A DNA stretch of 31,657 bases. Source: Hymenoscyphus infarciens. Taxonomy: Eukaryota > Ascomycota > Leotiomycetes > Helotiales > Helotiaceae. The DNA is taken from positions 1-31,657 of the forward strand of contig LLCB01000478.1 of NCBI GenBank assembly GCA_001414345.1, written 5' to 3'. This document shows positions 31,340 through 31,657 of this stretch, one piece after another. A program made the translations under genes and the position numbers. Within the stretch, counting starts at the first letter, position 1; the number at the start of each line of letters is the position of its first letter. The notes below the pieces were generated by a model, which had not been told where the DNA came from, made no database searches, and saw nothing but the letters and a program-made list of their open reading frames with translations.

Positions 31340-31657
31340 TCCACTTCGTATATTAGGTAAAAGAGAGTAATAAAAATAACTACTTTTAGTTTATACTAAA
31401 ATCGCCTTAACTAGCATCTAATAACTCTCTACCTTTGCTACTAAAACTACTCTAATTTATTTCTATTATTAATATAAAGCTTAAACTTAAATTTAATCTT
31501 TAAAATATAATTATATCTTCTATATTCTAAGCTTTACTAAATTTTTCTAGAGATTTAGTAGTAGCTTTCTTAAAAGTTAGATTTAAGAACTAGATAAATA
31601 CTAGATAGATAAATCTTACTTTATATTTCTATTTATTAAGTTTAAAACTAAGAGATT
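31340..31657. other. Second TA-rich, RIP-like block, running off the right edge
   Basis: Composition falls again to TA/CTA/TAG words with almost no CA or TG from about 31360. No ORF. The start of another degraded repeat. Confidence 0.6.

Overview
The window is nuclear DNA of a filamentous ascomycete (Pezizomycotina, possibly Leotiomycetes). Four things point there: short GT-AG introns inside fungal-type genes, a CBM1 cellulose-binding module, an Rpn4-type zinc-finger factor, and long TA-rich blocks depleted in CA/TG, the footprint of repeat-induced point mutation (RIP). Class and genus are inference; no species marker is visible.

Layout. 1-895 is a satellite built on a palindrome. 896-4310 is a gene graveyard with two recognisable dead genes: a fungal multi-pass membrane protein (1994-2701) and an NAD(P)-binding short-chain-reductase/epimerase-like gene (3389-4310). 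Their nonsense codons are mostly of the kind RIP makes. 4783-6140 is an intact two-exon, tail-anchored heme-oxygenase-like gene. 6540-6761 is a small unknown gene on the other strand. 7278-7844 encodes a protein that looks like the last strand of an AA9 lytic polysaccharide monooxygenase plus a Ser/Thr linker and a CBM1, with no catalytic domain and no signal peptide. A 531-bp Tc1/mariner-type MITE with 57-bp terminal inverted repeats follows directly (7946-8476). 8477-14451 holds only weak or broken ORFs and an 81-bp direct repeat bracketing a 736-bp TA-rich insert. 14452-16542 (minus) is the best gene of the window, a three-finger Rpn4-like C2H2 transcription factor with one intron. 16543-20640 has normal base composition and several unassigned ORFs.

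20641-30527 is a roughly 9.9-kb TA-rich island with no intact ORF. Two ghost reading frames can still be followed inside it: one on the minus strand over about 2.5 kb (24200-26710) and one on the plus strand over about 1.2 kb (28614-29830). In both, the stops I read were TAA or TAG, never TGA, which is what RIP of CAA/CAG (and TGG) would leave. The island also carries several minisatellites. 30528-31200 is normal-composition spacer, followed by a perfect 15-bp hairpin with a degenerate tRNA-like promoter pattern at the edge of the next TA-rich block.

The genes form no pathway. The window is a mosaic of a gene-bearing compartment and RIP-degraded transposon/repeat compartments, with gene decay and partial-gene remnants where they meet.
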